Source: Mortierella sp. BCC40632
Taxonomy: Eukaryota; Mortierellomycota; Mortierellomycetes; Mortierellales; Mortierellaceae
Assembly (NCBI GenBank): GCA_011634665.1
Contig: WAEK01000020.1
Span: 1-55,000, forward strand
Direction: 5' to 3'
DNA length: 55,000 nt
The translations under genes were made by a program, and so were the position numbers. The notes under the pieces were generated by a model. The model had not been told where the DNA came from. It ran no database searches and was given only the letters and a program-made list of their open reading frames with translations. Shown in pieces: positions 12,958-24,593 of the stretch. Within the stretch, counting starts at the first letter, position 1, and every line of letters begins with the position of its first letter.

Positions 12958-13150
12958 TAGCAGTTGCAGCTTAACGTCTTCTTTGGGTGTGCTCACTGCT
13001 CACCGCTGACCTCGATAAGTTGGCTTTCTTTGCTTCTATTTTTTTGCAGGAAGGGCATGCATAAGGCTCCTCAAAGATTCAGTCGTGGGAAGGTATGTTT
13101 TTTTTTTTTTTTTTTTTTTTTTTTTGTAGAGATGTATGTAGCAGTTGCAG

Positions 13151-14149
13151 CTATAAGGCGAAAGGTGGTCAGAGCAATTGAGTGGAGTTGTTGCAACAGA
13201 GAGACTGGGAGCAGCTCCATGAAAGAGGTTGTAGCTGCAGTGGGTTTGATGGCATCTGCGTAGAGAGCGTGGGAGCTTTTTTGATACTGCTGACTTTCAG
13301 TCATCAACATAAAATGGTCAATTCCCCACTCTTTCCCCTCTCTCTCACACACGAACACATTCATTCAATCTCTCTCTCCATCTCTCTCTTCAATTCAAAG
13401 CTGCCTTTCACATGAATACAATGTCTTCCTCCTGTGAACCATTGAATTAGCTATTGTTGTTTGAAAAGAAACATAAAAGCCTAATGTTGATAGCATTATG
13501 GATTACGGAGACTACCCTATTACCACTTCAATAAAGTGTGCCATCCCTACCTAAAATAAGAACCAGCCTACTGGGGCTCCTTCTGAGCCAAGGATTAGAG
13601 AACATTGGTCTCCATACACTACTTCAAAAAGCGAAAGGAATAGGAAACAAAAAAAAAAAAAAAAAAGGCTCCACCTTAATCATTGGAGTATCCATACACA
13701 AGCTCACTGATCTGCAAACCAACTCATACTCGGAAGTATCTCTGTGAAGAATCTACATTCCTGTGTACGACAGATTCAGCAGTAACTAATGGCTCCATGG
13801 TCTTCTTCAAGATAGAGCCCAACCTGGATAGAGTAGGGGTAAAAGTGATATTACATCCCTATCATACAGACACCTTTCTCTCCTTTTCTTTCTTTCCCAC
13901 GCAACACTTTCTTTTTCTTTCACGTCTTCCCACGCACATAGCACATTTACACAGAGATATTAACAACTTCAGTACGAAGCAACACGCAACACGATTTGCC
14001 CTGTGTCTTTGCAATAATTGCCCCAGTTTGACTATGAGATGAATCAAACATCTCGAGTAAACCCAATTAAATGTGAGGTTATAAAAAACTACAATCTCTG
14101 ATGAGATATTCTCACACTTTTCCATCCCTTCTCTTCTCATTTTCATCTA
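13151..14149. other. Helitron interior, no gene seen
   Basis: This kilobase shows a TCTCTC-rich stretch near 13330-13390, an A run near 13650-13667 and AT-rich unique sequence. No ORF here has recognisable protein character. Confidence 0.55.
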
Positions 14150-14489
14150 ATGAAACGACTGACATCATATCGCCATTGTCACCGTCAGTGGCGAAAGCCT
14201 TCAGCTCGGCCTCATTCCTCATCGAACTTTACCGTGGCCAAGAAGCAAAGACGTGAAAAAAAAAGTAATAGCGGTCGAAATACCGCTCTACCACAAGCCC
14301 ACCTCGGAGCCTCCGCCCTTCCCACACGAGGAATTCACAAAGGACGAGTGGGAAGATATAATATCAAGTCTTGAGCTACTTGAAAAACAGCTAATTGCAG
14401 AGATGGCTCATTGTCAACTTTGTTTGAACAGACCATGTTCATCAAAAACACGCTGCAATTGCGCTATTATTACTGACAGCTTCAAATAA
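14150..14489 (+). CDS. Putative small Cys-containing Helitron ORF, split by an A-run frameshift
   Basis: Two overlapping frames meet in a run of nine A at 14257-14265. The first gives a basic N-terminus from the ATG at 14150 (residues about 1-38). The second gives an acidic-hydrophobic helix (FTKDEWEDIISSLELLEKQL) and a Cys cluster (CQLCLNRPCSSKTRCNC) ending at 14489. With one A fewer the two halves would form one frame of about 112 codons. I do not recognise the family. The codon-level coherence of both halves across a single homopolymer is the only support. Confidence 0.4.
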
Positions 14490-15056
14490 AATATTTTTAT
14501 CACAAAAAGGTTCTTTGATTGTTGTAAAAAGAAGAGTAACCACTGAATGTGGTTGGGAAAGAAGGAGAAAAAAGAGATCACGGAAGAAAAAAAAAAAAAA
14601 AAAAAAAAAGCCAAACTGAAAAAGGAATGAGCGGGTGGCACCACCATCCCTTCTCCTTATCTTTTCCCTTCTGTCAACTCATCAAGCCTTTCTACACTGT
14701 CACCCTCACTCTCTTCTATTTCAATGGAGTAGCAACTGTAGAGAAATTATAGGAGGCATAATGATCGGGATAGACCTGCCTAATAGAACAAAAGAAGTAG
14801 TATTCGGCACGAACAAGGAGAAGGAGAAGGAGAATACACCACATACTGTCAGAGAGATACACCTGTACCGCCTAACCTCTCTCCGGTTAGGCCTTTTAAT
14901 AGTCGACCTCCTTTTCTCCAGCTTCTCTTTCGCATATATTCATAGCGATAAAAATGAAACTACACCACAAAGCGAATATGAGAGATATAGAGATGGAGGA
15001 GCTGCCAAGAGAGGGAGAGATAGACGCGGAGCAGGAGACACTAAGAGGTTGCATTC

Positions 15057-15088
<32 letters not shown>

Positions 15089-15477
15089 CAAACAAACAAA
15101 CAAACAAACAAACAAACAAACAAACAAACAAACAAACGAACAACCAAACTAAGAGATTGCATTAGTGCCAACCAAAAGGACTATGTCAATTTTACACACC
15201 TTCACACTCAAACACAGAAGAGAGAGTGAAAAAAAAGAGGAAAGGCGATTAAACAACACGCTGTAACGCCTAATCTCTCCTATTGTACTAACACTCTCTG
15301 TGTCCACCACTTCACCTTTGTTTCCACCACCTTCTCCCCTTCATCGCTTCATGCCACTCAAGGCGAAGGAGGATAAAAGGAGTGATATGAGACGGAGCGT
15401 GCTCTTTCACACGGCCCTTGCCTTCTCTTCTCTTCCCTATCATCCTATCAAGCTCTCTCTCTCCTCACCTCAAAGAT
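14490..15477. repeat. Non-coding Helitron interior with long A runs and (CAAA)n
   Basis: An A run lies near 14587-14609. At 15061-15088 there is a run of about 28 A followed by about 12 CAAA units to 15140. A short hairpin-capable sequence GCCTAACC...GGTTAGGC lies near 14868-14890. No gene is supported. Confidence 0.6.
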
Positions 15478-16170
15478 ATGCCCTCTCATTTTGTTTACCT
15501 TGGTTCCAGCTATGGTTTGATCTGCGAAGGATGCCTTGAGGAAAATCACTACAGCCAAGATAATCCACGCTGCGCCAGCTGCAATGACCTACCTATCCTT
15601 CTAGATCCAACAGAAATAGAAAGGAAGCTGCAACTTTTCGAAGTGGTCAACGTCAGTATTGTCCCCCTTTTCTCAGACTTAGAGTCCCCTCCTCCTCCGG
15701 ACCCCAGATCAGCAGACAATAACATCCGACAATCAAGGCTTGAAAGGATTCGCTCCATCACTCTATCAACCTGCGATGAAAAAAGGGTGATAATAAGCTC
15801 AGACAGCCAAATATACCCATTTATTCTTCAATTCAAAGACCTATCCAGATGGTTGGAACCATTTGGGTACAAAGATATCCCCTTTGTCAACCACGAGGAC
15901 CTGATCGGTTTTGAAATACCTGAAGACGCTTCAGTATATCGATGTCTTTGCTTCTCAGGAACAACATGCATCCACTGCCTTTCCGACACATCTCTATGCA
16001 CCTGCAAAAAAAAAAAAATGGTGTAGGGAGTGTCGAATGAGAGAGCGCTACTTTGGAGTAGACTCCCAACTTGACGAGGATACTTTGCGCGAGGAATTTG
16101 AATATGACCAAGAATATGAGGAGGAACTCTATAACAGACTCAGCGACAATCCTTATAACGATGAAGGGAA

Positions 16171-16177
<7 letters not shown>
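15478..16177 (+). CDS. Putative Cys-rich (zinc-finger-like) Helitron ORF, split at an A13 run
   Basis: From the ATG at 15478 the frame runs about 180 codons with an N-terminal CEGC...CASC cluster and a C-terminal CLC...CIHC...CTC cluster. It ends just after an A13 tract (16006-16018). The next frame continues directly as KWCREC and an acidic tail (EYDQEYEEEL) to a stop at 16175-16177. If the run had 12 A the product would be one protein of about 232 residues with the Cys cluster completed by WCREC. This suggests either a one-base expansion or slippage. The family is not recognised; it could be a captured gene or a Helitron accessory gene. Confidence 0.45.
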
Positions 16178-16212
<35 letters not shown>

Positions 16213-16352
16213 ACAGAGATAAATAGACAATAGTCTATAGTGTGCTTGCTCCGACTTAATATCCCCATTACACTCGACCTTATTGCTCTCGCTCCTCCAC
16301 GTCCCTTCTGAAAGTTAGAATGAGAATAAAAGGAATAATGATAGAGAGAGAG

Positions 16353-16399
<47 letters not shown>

Positions 16400-16468
16400 G
16401 AAAGGTAGTGAAAGAAAGAGTGAGAGGGAAAAAAGAGAGGGGGAAAGAAAAAAAAAAAAAAAAAAAAA

Positions 16469-16543
<75 letters not shown>

Positions 16544-17441
16544 TAAAGTGAAGCCATGGAACCAGAAGAAACGAATATGATGAAGGCACTGGCGGTAGTC
16601 TTTCGTCTGCTAAGTCCTCATCTGTTACGTCCTCATTTGTTGCGCCCTCATCTGCTGCGTTCTCATCTGCTGCGTCCTCATCTGCTGCGTCCTCATCTGC
16701 TGCGTCCTCATCTGCTGCGTCCTCATCTGATGCAGCAACATCCACGGCCTTTCTTCAACATAGACACCTTCTCTTTACTGAATAGTATGGCAGATTGTTA
16801 TTTGGCCGTAGCCATGAAAACACAGTTATTGTGAAACTGAAAAGAGAGAGAAAAGAGAGAGAGAAAGAGAGAGAGAAAGAGAGGTACAAAGAGTGCGAGC
16901 GAAAAGAAAGAGAGAGAGAGAGCACGGGAGAGAGAGAGAAAGAGATAACCAGAGAAGGAGTGTATGTGTGTCTAGGAGATAGTGAAAAAGAGAGAGAAAA
17001 AAAGAGGACGCGCGAAAAGAGAGAGGGGGGAGACAAAGTAAAGTGAAGCCATGGAACAGAAGAAACGAATATGATGAAGGCACTGGCGGTAGTCTTTCGT
17101 CTGCTAAGTCCTCATCTGTTACGTCCCCTCATTTGTTGCGCCCTCATCTGCTGCGTTCTCATCTGCTGCGTCCCTCATCTGCTGCGTCCTCATCTGATGC
17201 AGCAACATCCACGACCTTTCTTCAACATAGACACCTTCTTTCTTTACTGAATAGTATGGCGGATTGTTATTTGGCCGTAGCCATGAACAACACAGTTGTT
17301 GTGAAACTGAAAGAGAGAGAGAAAGAGAGAGAAAAGAGTGGTACAAAAGTGTACGCGCGCGAAAGAAAAGAGAGAGCGACGGAGAGAGAGAAAGAGAGAA
17401 AGAGAAGACAGAGAAGGAAACAACGCTGAAAGAGAGAGGGG

Positions 17442-17525
<84 letters not shown>

Positions 17526-17535
17526 TGTGTGTTTC
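16178..17535. repeat. Simple-repeat block: poly-A, (GAAA)n, (GA)n and a duplicated 15-bp repeat array
   Basis: The block contains a run of about 35 A (16177-16211), (GAAA)n near 16351-16398, (GA)n near 16470-16541 and again near 17476-17521, and a further A run near 17443-17476. A segment of about 270 bp (about 16545-16830) starting near AAGTGAAGCCATGGAA is repeated at 17038-17310. Inside both copies is an array of a 15-bp unit related to TCTGCTGCGTCCTCA, with more units in the first (about 16615-16735) than in the second (about 17100-17200). Predicted Arg/Glu or Ser/Leu-rich ORFs are translations of these repeats. Confidence 0.8.
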
Positions 17536-18307
17536 AGATGTCTGTATGAATGGAAGCCGACGCTGGGAATGGAGGTCAGAGATGAAGGGAGCGGTGAAAG
17601 AGATGAGAAGGAAGTGGTTAGAGGAGCTGGGAGTTTTTATTCTTTTCTAAACCGTCGCATTTTTGCATGACGTCGGCTCATTCTGCGTGATTCTGGTATT
17701 AGGTGTATATGGTCCAGGGATGCTCATTGTATTACACTTGCCATACCATAATATATTTCAACCTTGCCTCAAGAGTTGCAAGAGTCCTCACTCTCACTTC
17801 AATCTACAAGAAAAAAAAATGAAAGGACCAAGTCGCTACCCTTTGCGCAGCCGAGCAACTAAAATCCCACCTTCGGAACAGTAATACAAGCACCTTCTTC
17901 TGCTTTCTGACAGCGTATTGCTTTTAACACAATAAGCTAACAAAAAAAAAAAAAAAAAGGCTAAAAAAGGCTACATTGTAGCATCTGTAGAAACACTCAA
18001 TGCCTAGGAGGATGTGAGCCAATGTATCCAAAGGAGAAAAAGTCGTTTGTAGCTCAGAAAAAGAGAAAGAGATGTAATTCAGGCGAGCAGGGTCCGTCAG
18101 TCGTTACTTCAAGTCACCGTCTTAATAGGTATCCTTTTTCTATCTTTTTTATAATCCGCTTATTCATGAAGAAGAAATAGAGTCTAATCAACATTATCAT
18201 TCCCGCAGAGGTAGCTGTTCAGTGTGCTTCAGACACGACTGTCTAGGGAGCATGTAGTCCTGTTTTAACAAATCGCAAAGAGACTGTCGATCCTTGACAA
18301 AGGGAAA
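17536..18307. other. Region upstream of Helitron Rep-helicase
   Basis: This stretch leads into the Rep gene. It has an A run at 17942-17957 and a very short ORF at 17819-17883 with the basic phrase RYPLRSRA. No recognisable gene or clear promoter motif is seen. Confidence 0.5.
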
Positions 18308-20229
18308 ATGCCTGCTACGGATTCATCTGAATCGACTCAACCAGTGCAAGTATCATCCCATCGTGAAGATGCCGAAGTAGAGACACCCAGGGATATCGCA
18401 AGCAACTATTCGACAGAATCCGATAATGAAAGCGAATACCAACCTACCAGTGGCAGTAACAACTACAACAACAGAAGCAAAAAAAAAATAAGATTCATCG
18501 CAAGGCAGCCTTTCACGCAAAATTTAGTTTGCGGTAAAGACATTGTGGACAATAGACACTATATCGACCCTGTAATATATAAAAAAACCTGCCCACACTG
18601 CCATGCATTCCGATGGAGTCAGGAGCCACAGTCCCTTTGTTGTCGAGAGGGTAAAATACGACTTGAACCACCCAAACACAGTCCAGAACTTCTCCATCTT
18701 ACTACAACGAATCGAGACTTTTTGAAACGCATTCGTGAATACAACTCTGCATTGTCTTTTTACTTCATTGGGTGCCAAAATGGATCATTCAGTCTACAAT
18801 ACCGCTGGACCTTACACCTTCAAGATACAAGGAACTGTTTCGCACAGCATGGGATCTTTACTTCCTCCAGCCAACGAGAGGGCATCCTTCAGTCAAATAT
18901 TCTTTTACAGTGCCGAAGAGCAAGCATCAAGAAGGAACGAGCTGTTCAATAACACTCTCGATGAAGACCTGCTCCTTCTTTTACAGGATGAAATCTTGAA
19001 AAATAATCCATTCGTCAAGATCTTTCTAACGGCTAGAGAACGAGAGCAAAGTTGTCCTACTTCAGGCGATAACACGTACAAGATTGTCTTACGATCGAAA
19101 GCCCACAACAAGCAGTATGACTTGCCCTCTGCAAGTGAAATGGCTATCCTAATGCCCAATGAACAACCAACACACCAGTTCCGCGATGTTATTGTTCAAG
19201 GGAGAAATCATGAGCTTCAGCGAATTCCAGAGACGTCAAGCCTCTATGACCCGTTACATTATATTCTCTTGAACCCGAACGGCGAGCACGGATGGACTTT
19301 TTGACTATTACCCTTTACATGGAATTCAATCAAACTCAAAACGGAAGTGGGTCTCTCCAAGAGAGTACTACGCATATCAACTCCAGATCCGACCTTCTAG
19401 CAGCACAGAACAACGCTCTTACCTCTGGACATGCGGACGATTGACCCTTCAATTTATAGTCGATCAATATGCCAAAGTGGAATCGGACAAGTTGCATTAT
19501 CTCGCGACCCACCAAAGTCAGCTTCGCGCTGACATTTATAAAAGGATTACAAGATGCTCTTCAATCAGATATACCGTCCCCAACTATGGCTTCAAGTGTT
19601 GGGAAACGAGTTATTCTTCCATCTTCTTTTCAAGGGGGTCCAAGACATATGCAACAACAGTTCCAAGATGCGATGGCAATTGTCCACAAATATGGAAAGC
19701 CTGATCTCTTTATCACCTTTACATGCAACCCAAGCTGGAAAGAAATCAAGAAACAACTCTATAGTGGTCAAACATCAAGTGATCGGCCTGATCTGGTGAA
19801 CCGCGTATTCAAGATGAAGCTACAACAGCTACAGGACGATATCATCCATAAGGAAATATTTGGAAAAGTCCTTGCTCATGTGTGGGTTATCGAGTTCCAG
19901 AAACGTGGGCTGCCCCATTGTCATATGTTATTTATTTTACACCCTGACGACAAACCTCACTCAGCGGAACAAATAGATATTATTGTTTCCGCTGAGATTC
20001 CTGACAATCTGACGGCACCCAAGGCGAGGGACACCGTTTTACGACACATGGTACATGGACCTTGCGGTGAACACAATCCAAACGCACCATGCATGGTCAA
20101 TGGTCAATGTATAAAAGGATTTCCCAAGTCCTTCTCAGCTGAGACGTTTACAAGAGAGGATGGCTACCCGATCTACAAACGGCGTCAAGGGATGCAAGAA
20201 TCAATGACAAAAAGAGGCCGCACACCTTA

Positions 20230-21859
20230 CAGTGGGCGCCAAAATGGTTTCAATAATTCTCAAATTTTCATATTTTAGCAATTTTCTACCCATCGAGAAT
20301 ATGTAAATGCACCTTGTTGCTTAGATTGAAAACAATACCCAGAATGCCTTGTTCACGACAGTGTAAACAGATTTTCAATATGTTGTCAGAAAGGCGTGCT
20401 ATGAGGTAAATTGTTGAAGCTAGATATTGGAACCATTTCGCCACTTGGGCACGCCATTTATATTTATTGCTATTTCATCTCTTTTTTCACAATCGTTTGT
20501 CTTATATCTACAGTCAGTCAGAGAGATTAAAAGAAGATGAATAGATCTTGACAAGTTTGATATAAAATACGGGTGCAATCGCTCGAAAATGGTCGATATT
20601 CCTCCATCATGAAAAAAAAACGAAAGAAGACACTCAAAACTCTATCATAAGCCAGCTAAAAGCAGGCTACTCCGTCAAGAATGTCGCTAGACGATTATCA
20701 GTCAGCCCTGCTTCTGTTTCAAGGATCCGAACCAAGCATTTACCTACTCTACAAAGGCAACCAACAGGAAGACCAAGAATTCTCTCGGCTCGCTCCAAGA
20801 ATGATCTCAACAGAAAGTTACTTTCCGGCATGTTGAAGACTGGCAAGCAGGTCCACAAGAGCCTCAATGGTGAAGGGACAGTTATCTCGTACAGATCAGT
20901 CCTTCGCAACCTCAGGGAGATCGGCTTTCAAGCGAAGAAAAAAGTCAAAAAAGCCTTTTTCCTTAGTAAGCGACACAAGCAAGCGCGGTTGGAGTGGGCA
21001 AGAGGTCATAAAAATTGGACCATCGATGACTGGAAGCGAGTGGTATTCTCAGATGAAACAAAGATAAACATCTGGAACTCGGACGGGATACAATATTACT
21101 GGGCTAAGCCAGGCGATCCGGTTCAACCATTTCATCTTCAACCTACTGTCAAGCATGGAGGTGGATCCTTGATGTTCTGGGGCTGTATGACGTCCAAGGG
21201 ACTTGGCTATGGCTGTCAGATCTATGAAGGAACTATGAAAAAGGAGGATTACATCAATATTCTCGACACAACATTGAAAGAAAGTCTCGAGTATTATGAT
21301 CTCGAAAAAATGACTTCATTTTTCAGCACGACAACGACCCCAAACACAAAGCCAAAGCAACAACCAAGTACCTGGAGGATCAGGATATTGAGGTTCTTCG
21401 ATGGCCTGCACAATCAGCAGATTTAAATCCAATCGAGCATGTTTGGGACAAGCTGAAGGTTCAGATTGGTCAACGAGAGAAGCGGCCTACGAGTGTTCAT
21501 GAATTGTGGGATATGGTGCTGGAGGAATGGGAGCTGATACCACAGGATATGATTGACAAGCTCTATGAGTCGATGCCACGAAGAGTAGAGGCCGTGTTGA
21601 AAGCGAAAGGGGGGAATACGAGGTATTGAAGAATTTTCCCGGACTAGTGGCAAAATGGTTTCTATGAGACGACAACATTGGAGGCGGCATAGCTCGCTCA
21701 TGTGAAGTGATAAAGGCCCGCTTTCTTATTTCTCGGGTCCACCATTGATAAGACTTTCCTTTCTATTAGAATTGAATATGAAAGAGAAAGAAAGAATAAA
21801 CGAGAAAATTAGAAAAAGCGAAATTTCTGAAAACATTGAAACCATTTTGGCGCCAACTG
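20230..21859 (+). mobile_element. Tc1/mariner element, copy 2, inside Helitron Rep
   Basis: The 1630-bp element has the same ends as copy 1 and lies in the opposite orientation. TA target copies are at 20228-20229 and 21860-21861. The Rep frame resumes correctly across the insertion when the element and one TA are disregarded, so it entered a previously contiguous Rep sequence. Confidence 0.93.
20609..21629 (+). pseudogene. Tc1 transposase copy 2, frameshifted
   Basis: This is the same DD34E transposase as copy 1. The A run right after the start ATG (20609) is longer than in copy 1, which shifts the frame at once. The stretch from HTH end to catalytic domain is open at 20830-21426. A missing G near 21304 (DLEKM in place of DLGKND) shifts the frame again before the second catalytic Asp. 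The product cannot be active. Confidence 0.85.
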
Positions 21860-24558
21860 TATCTCATTGACAACCAGTGGATCGTTCCCCATAACCTTTA
21901 CCTTTGCACAAAATACGACGCCCATATCAACATCGAGATTTGCACCTCATTTGGATCTGTGAAGTACGTTTACAAGTATTTATACAAAGGTGAAGACAAA
22001 GCCGAAATGTCAATACAGCAACAGGAACGACAGCAGGATCAGCACTCTAGAAGTGATAGCAATCAGCAGCTCAACTCTCATCACGATGACCCAGCTCAAG
22101 AGACTGTCAATGAGATAAAAGACTACTTGGATTCTCGATACCTTTCCGCACATGAGGCTTACTGGAGGCTAATGGAGTTTCCAATGCATGGACGATCTCC
22201 ATCAATCATCCGTCTACCTGTCCACCTAGAAGAGGAGCAAAAGAATAACATTTCTTGATACTGCTATACTTGAACAAGTCTTGGCTTTCAACCGAACAAG
22301 CGCATTGATGGCATGGTTCCAGCTCAATGAAGGAGACACACAGGCAGCGCAATACATCTACCCGGAAATACCTAGCCACTACAAATTGGTATCTAACAAT
22401 GGATCTCGCCATTGGGAAAAACGGTCTCGACATGCCAATACTCCAGTCATTGGGCGAATGTTCTTTGTCCAACCAAAAGAGAAAAAGAACGTTACTACTT
22501 GCGTCTCCTCCTCCTACATGTCAAAGGCGCCAAAGGATATGAAGATTTAAAAATTTTCGATGGACAAGTATTCAACTCTTTTCAGGAAGCAGCAAAGGCG
22601 AGAGGTCTTCTCATTGATGACGCCGATTGGAGACGTTGCTTAGAAGAATGCACCAATTGGGGTATGCCATCACAACTACGACTTCTCTTCGCACAAATTT
22701 TGCATGATTGTTCTCCAAGTGATCCTTTAGAACTGTGGGATTTATTCAGTCACGATTTATCTGAAGATCACGAGCGACACTTTTTGAACATTGCCGATGA
22801 CAACTACCAACAAAGTGCACAACAAGTGGCACTTGCTGACATTGATGGCTTGCTCCAACAGCTAGGCGATAGCTTACGAAACTACTCGACGCTCTTTAGC
22901 AGATTGGATCCCTCATTCCGGCCTCCTGAAAACACTCAGGAGCAAGAGGAACCTCAAGCAAGTTTACTGAAAGAAACACAGCGCCAAACTATCTTGAACG
23001 ATGTAGGGAAACTCAATAGCGGACAACGACCAGCCTTTGACTCTGTTCTGGCCTCCATTCAAAATCAATCAGAAAGAAAACTATTCTTTGTCGATGGACC
23101 AGCAGGAACAGGAAAGTCGTTCTTATTCAATACGCTAATATCCTACGTCAAAGAGATCCTTCAAGGCGATGTCATAGCTGTAGCATCTTCGGGGATTGCG
23201 GCACAAATCTTGATTGGTGGCCAAACTGCTCACTCCACTTTTAAGGTCCCTATTGAATTGGATTCGACTTCCACCTGTTCAATTCCGCTACAACACCCAA
23301 TGGCTCACAGGATCAAAGATTCATCTTTATTACTCTGGGACGAATGCTCGATGCAACATCGACATGTCTTTGAGACAGTTGACCGATTATACAGGGATAT
23401 TACCAAAAACTACCAAACACCCTTTGGAGGCAAAACAGTTGTATTTGGCGGGGACTTTCGCCAGATACTTCCAGTTATACAAAATGGATCCGAATCCCAA
23501 ATAGTGGGCGCCTGCTTAAAGAACTGCATGACAATCTGGCCATTTGTTGAGACATTACGACTGACGGAAAATATGAGGCTCATCAATAATACGAGTGAAC
23601 AATCGAGAGAGTTCAGTGAGTTCCTTCTACGAGTTGGCTCAGGAACAGAGCCTGTCATCCCTCCAAATTTGATCCGCATCCCTGACTACGTCGTCTTCAA
23701 CCCTTCTGAGGATTCCACCCTTACTCCAATTGAGCAATTCATCATCCACACCTTCCCGTCAATTGCTCAGCCAGTCCCAAACAGCGACGACTTTATGACT
23801 TCTGCAATTCTTTTCGCCACTCAACAAAGACGTAGATGATATCAATAACGCTGCTCTCAGTTTAATGAGACACTCAACTTCAAAAATGTATACAGCTATT
23901 GACACAATTAATGACGATCTCGAAGGCAATCAGTTTCACTATCCAATTGAGTTAGTTGTTAATTCTCTCAACCCAGCCAGTATACCTCCCTTTGAACTCG
24001 AACTCAAGATTGGTCAACCAGTAATGATCATCAGAAACATTAACCCCAAGCAAGGTCTCTGTAATGGCACAAGAGTGATCATTCACATGCTGGGAAGATA
24101 CCATATACAGGTCAGGCTAATGACTGGACAATTTAAGGGCAAAAATTATATTCTTGCCAAGAATACCTATATCTACAGCTAACGACGGGAGTTGCCCAGT
24201 TCTCTTTACAAGACTGCAGTATCCTATAAGACCAGCCTTCGCTTTAACCACTCACAAGGCACAAGGACAGACTTTAAGGAGAATGGGCCTTTTTCTACCA
24301 CATCCTGCCTTTGTTCACGGACAAATCTACGTATCACTATCACGCGGGTCTGATCCTGATGCTATAAGGGTGATGGCTGAAAACGGCACAATAGATGGAT
24401 ACGAAGGAACATATATATCCAATGTAGTATTTGAGAGAGCATTAGTATAGTACACCCACGATCTACTCTATCTTCTATCTAACCTAGCAACTAAAAAAAA
24501 AAAAAAAAAAAAACTTTGAAAGTATGAAAGAAGGGAAAGACTACCAAAGGCGAGAGTC

Positions 24559-24593
24559 GAGTGCCCGTGGCGAAGCCGCGGGCACTCCACTTG
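24559..24593 (+). other. Helitron 3' terminal hairpin and end
   Basis: A 13-bp stem (24559-24571 with 24575-24587, one G-T pair) closes a GAA loop. It lies six bases before the terminus CACTTG, and the next base is the host T. This is the replication-stop hairpin position typical of Helitrons. The last four bases CTTG are unusual, CTRR being expected. Confidence 0.85.

Larger units (their letters stand above)
11178..13150. repeat. Tandem duplication of a ~170-bp unit, first copy split by Tc1
   Basis: Two copies of the same unit occur: 11178-11329 plus 12960-12971, and 12972-13150. Both share a segment around GACCTCGATAAGTT, a GCAGGAAG...GCATGCATA stretch, the phrase AGTCGTGGGAAGG, a long T run and GAGATGTATGTA followed by GCAGTTGCAGC. 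A Tc1 element sits at the TA just before GCAGTTGCAGC in the first copy. The duplication therefore predates the Tc1 insertion. Confidence 0.75.
18308..24450 (+). pseudogene. Helitron Rep-helicase gene, broken by Tc1 and several +1 indels
   Basis: Helitron proteins join an HUH replication initiator to a PIF1-family helicase. The start is the ATG at 18308. A Ser-rich tail and a CPHC cluster come first, then the Helitron N-domain (LGAKMDHSV, GPYTF), and the Rep core with the HUH motif PHCHMLF (about 19908-19932). The Tyr motif YVYKYLYKG (about 21965-21992) lies beyond the Tc1 insertion. The helicase has Walker A GPAGTGKS (about 23098), WDECSM (about 23337), GGDFRQILPV (about 23448), THKAQGQT (about 24249) and HGQIYVSLSRG (about 24317), ending TAG at 24448-24450. 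Frame breaks lie near 18765, 19297, 19543, 22245, 22487, 23814 and 24152, mostly one extra base in a short run. Tc1 copy 2 interrupts it at 20230-21859. Confidence 0.9.
9953..24593 (+). mobile_element. Helitron, 14.6 kb, inserted in LINE copy C ORF1
   Basis: Helitrons are rolling-circle DNA transposons. The 5' end is TC followed by an A/T-rich start (TCTATATAATGACGCACG). The 3' end has a 13-bp hairpin and terminates CACTTG. The empty site is known from LINE copy B (4201-4213), so the insertion is seen to lie between host A (9952) and T (24594) without target duplication, as expected. The terminal CTTG departs from the usual CTRR. Inside are a long non-coding 5' half with simple repeats, two small Cys-containing ORFs, the Rep-helicase gene (18308-24450) and two Tc1 elements that inserted later. 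Confidence 0.92.

Noticed and set aside
15061..15140. A28 plus (CAAA)n as a retrotransposed mRNA tail
   Set aside because: No upstream gene body, polyadenylation signal or target duplication could be found around it.
14940..15143. ORF of repeated Val-Cys-Leu-Phe
   Set aside because: It is the reverse translation of the CAAA repeat.
16315..17650. Several ORFs of 75-130 codons rich in Arg/Glu or Ser/Leu
   Set aside because: They are translations of (GA)n, (GAAA)n, A runs and the 15-bp repeat in various frames.
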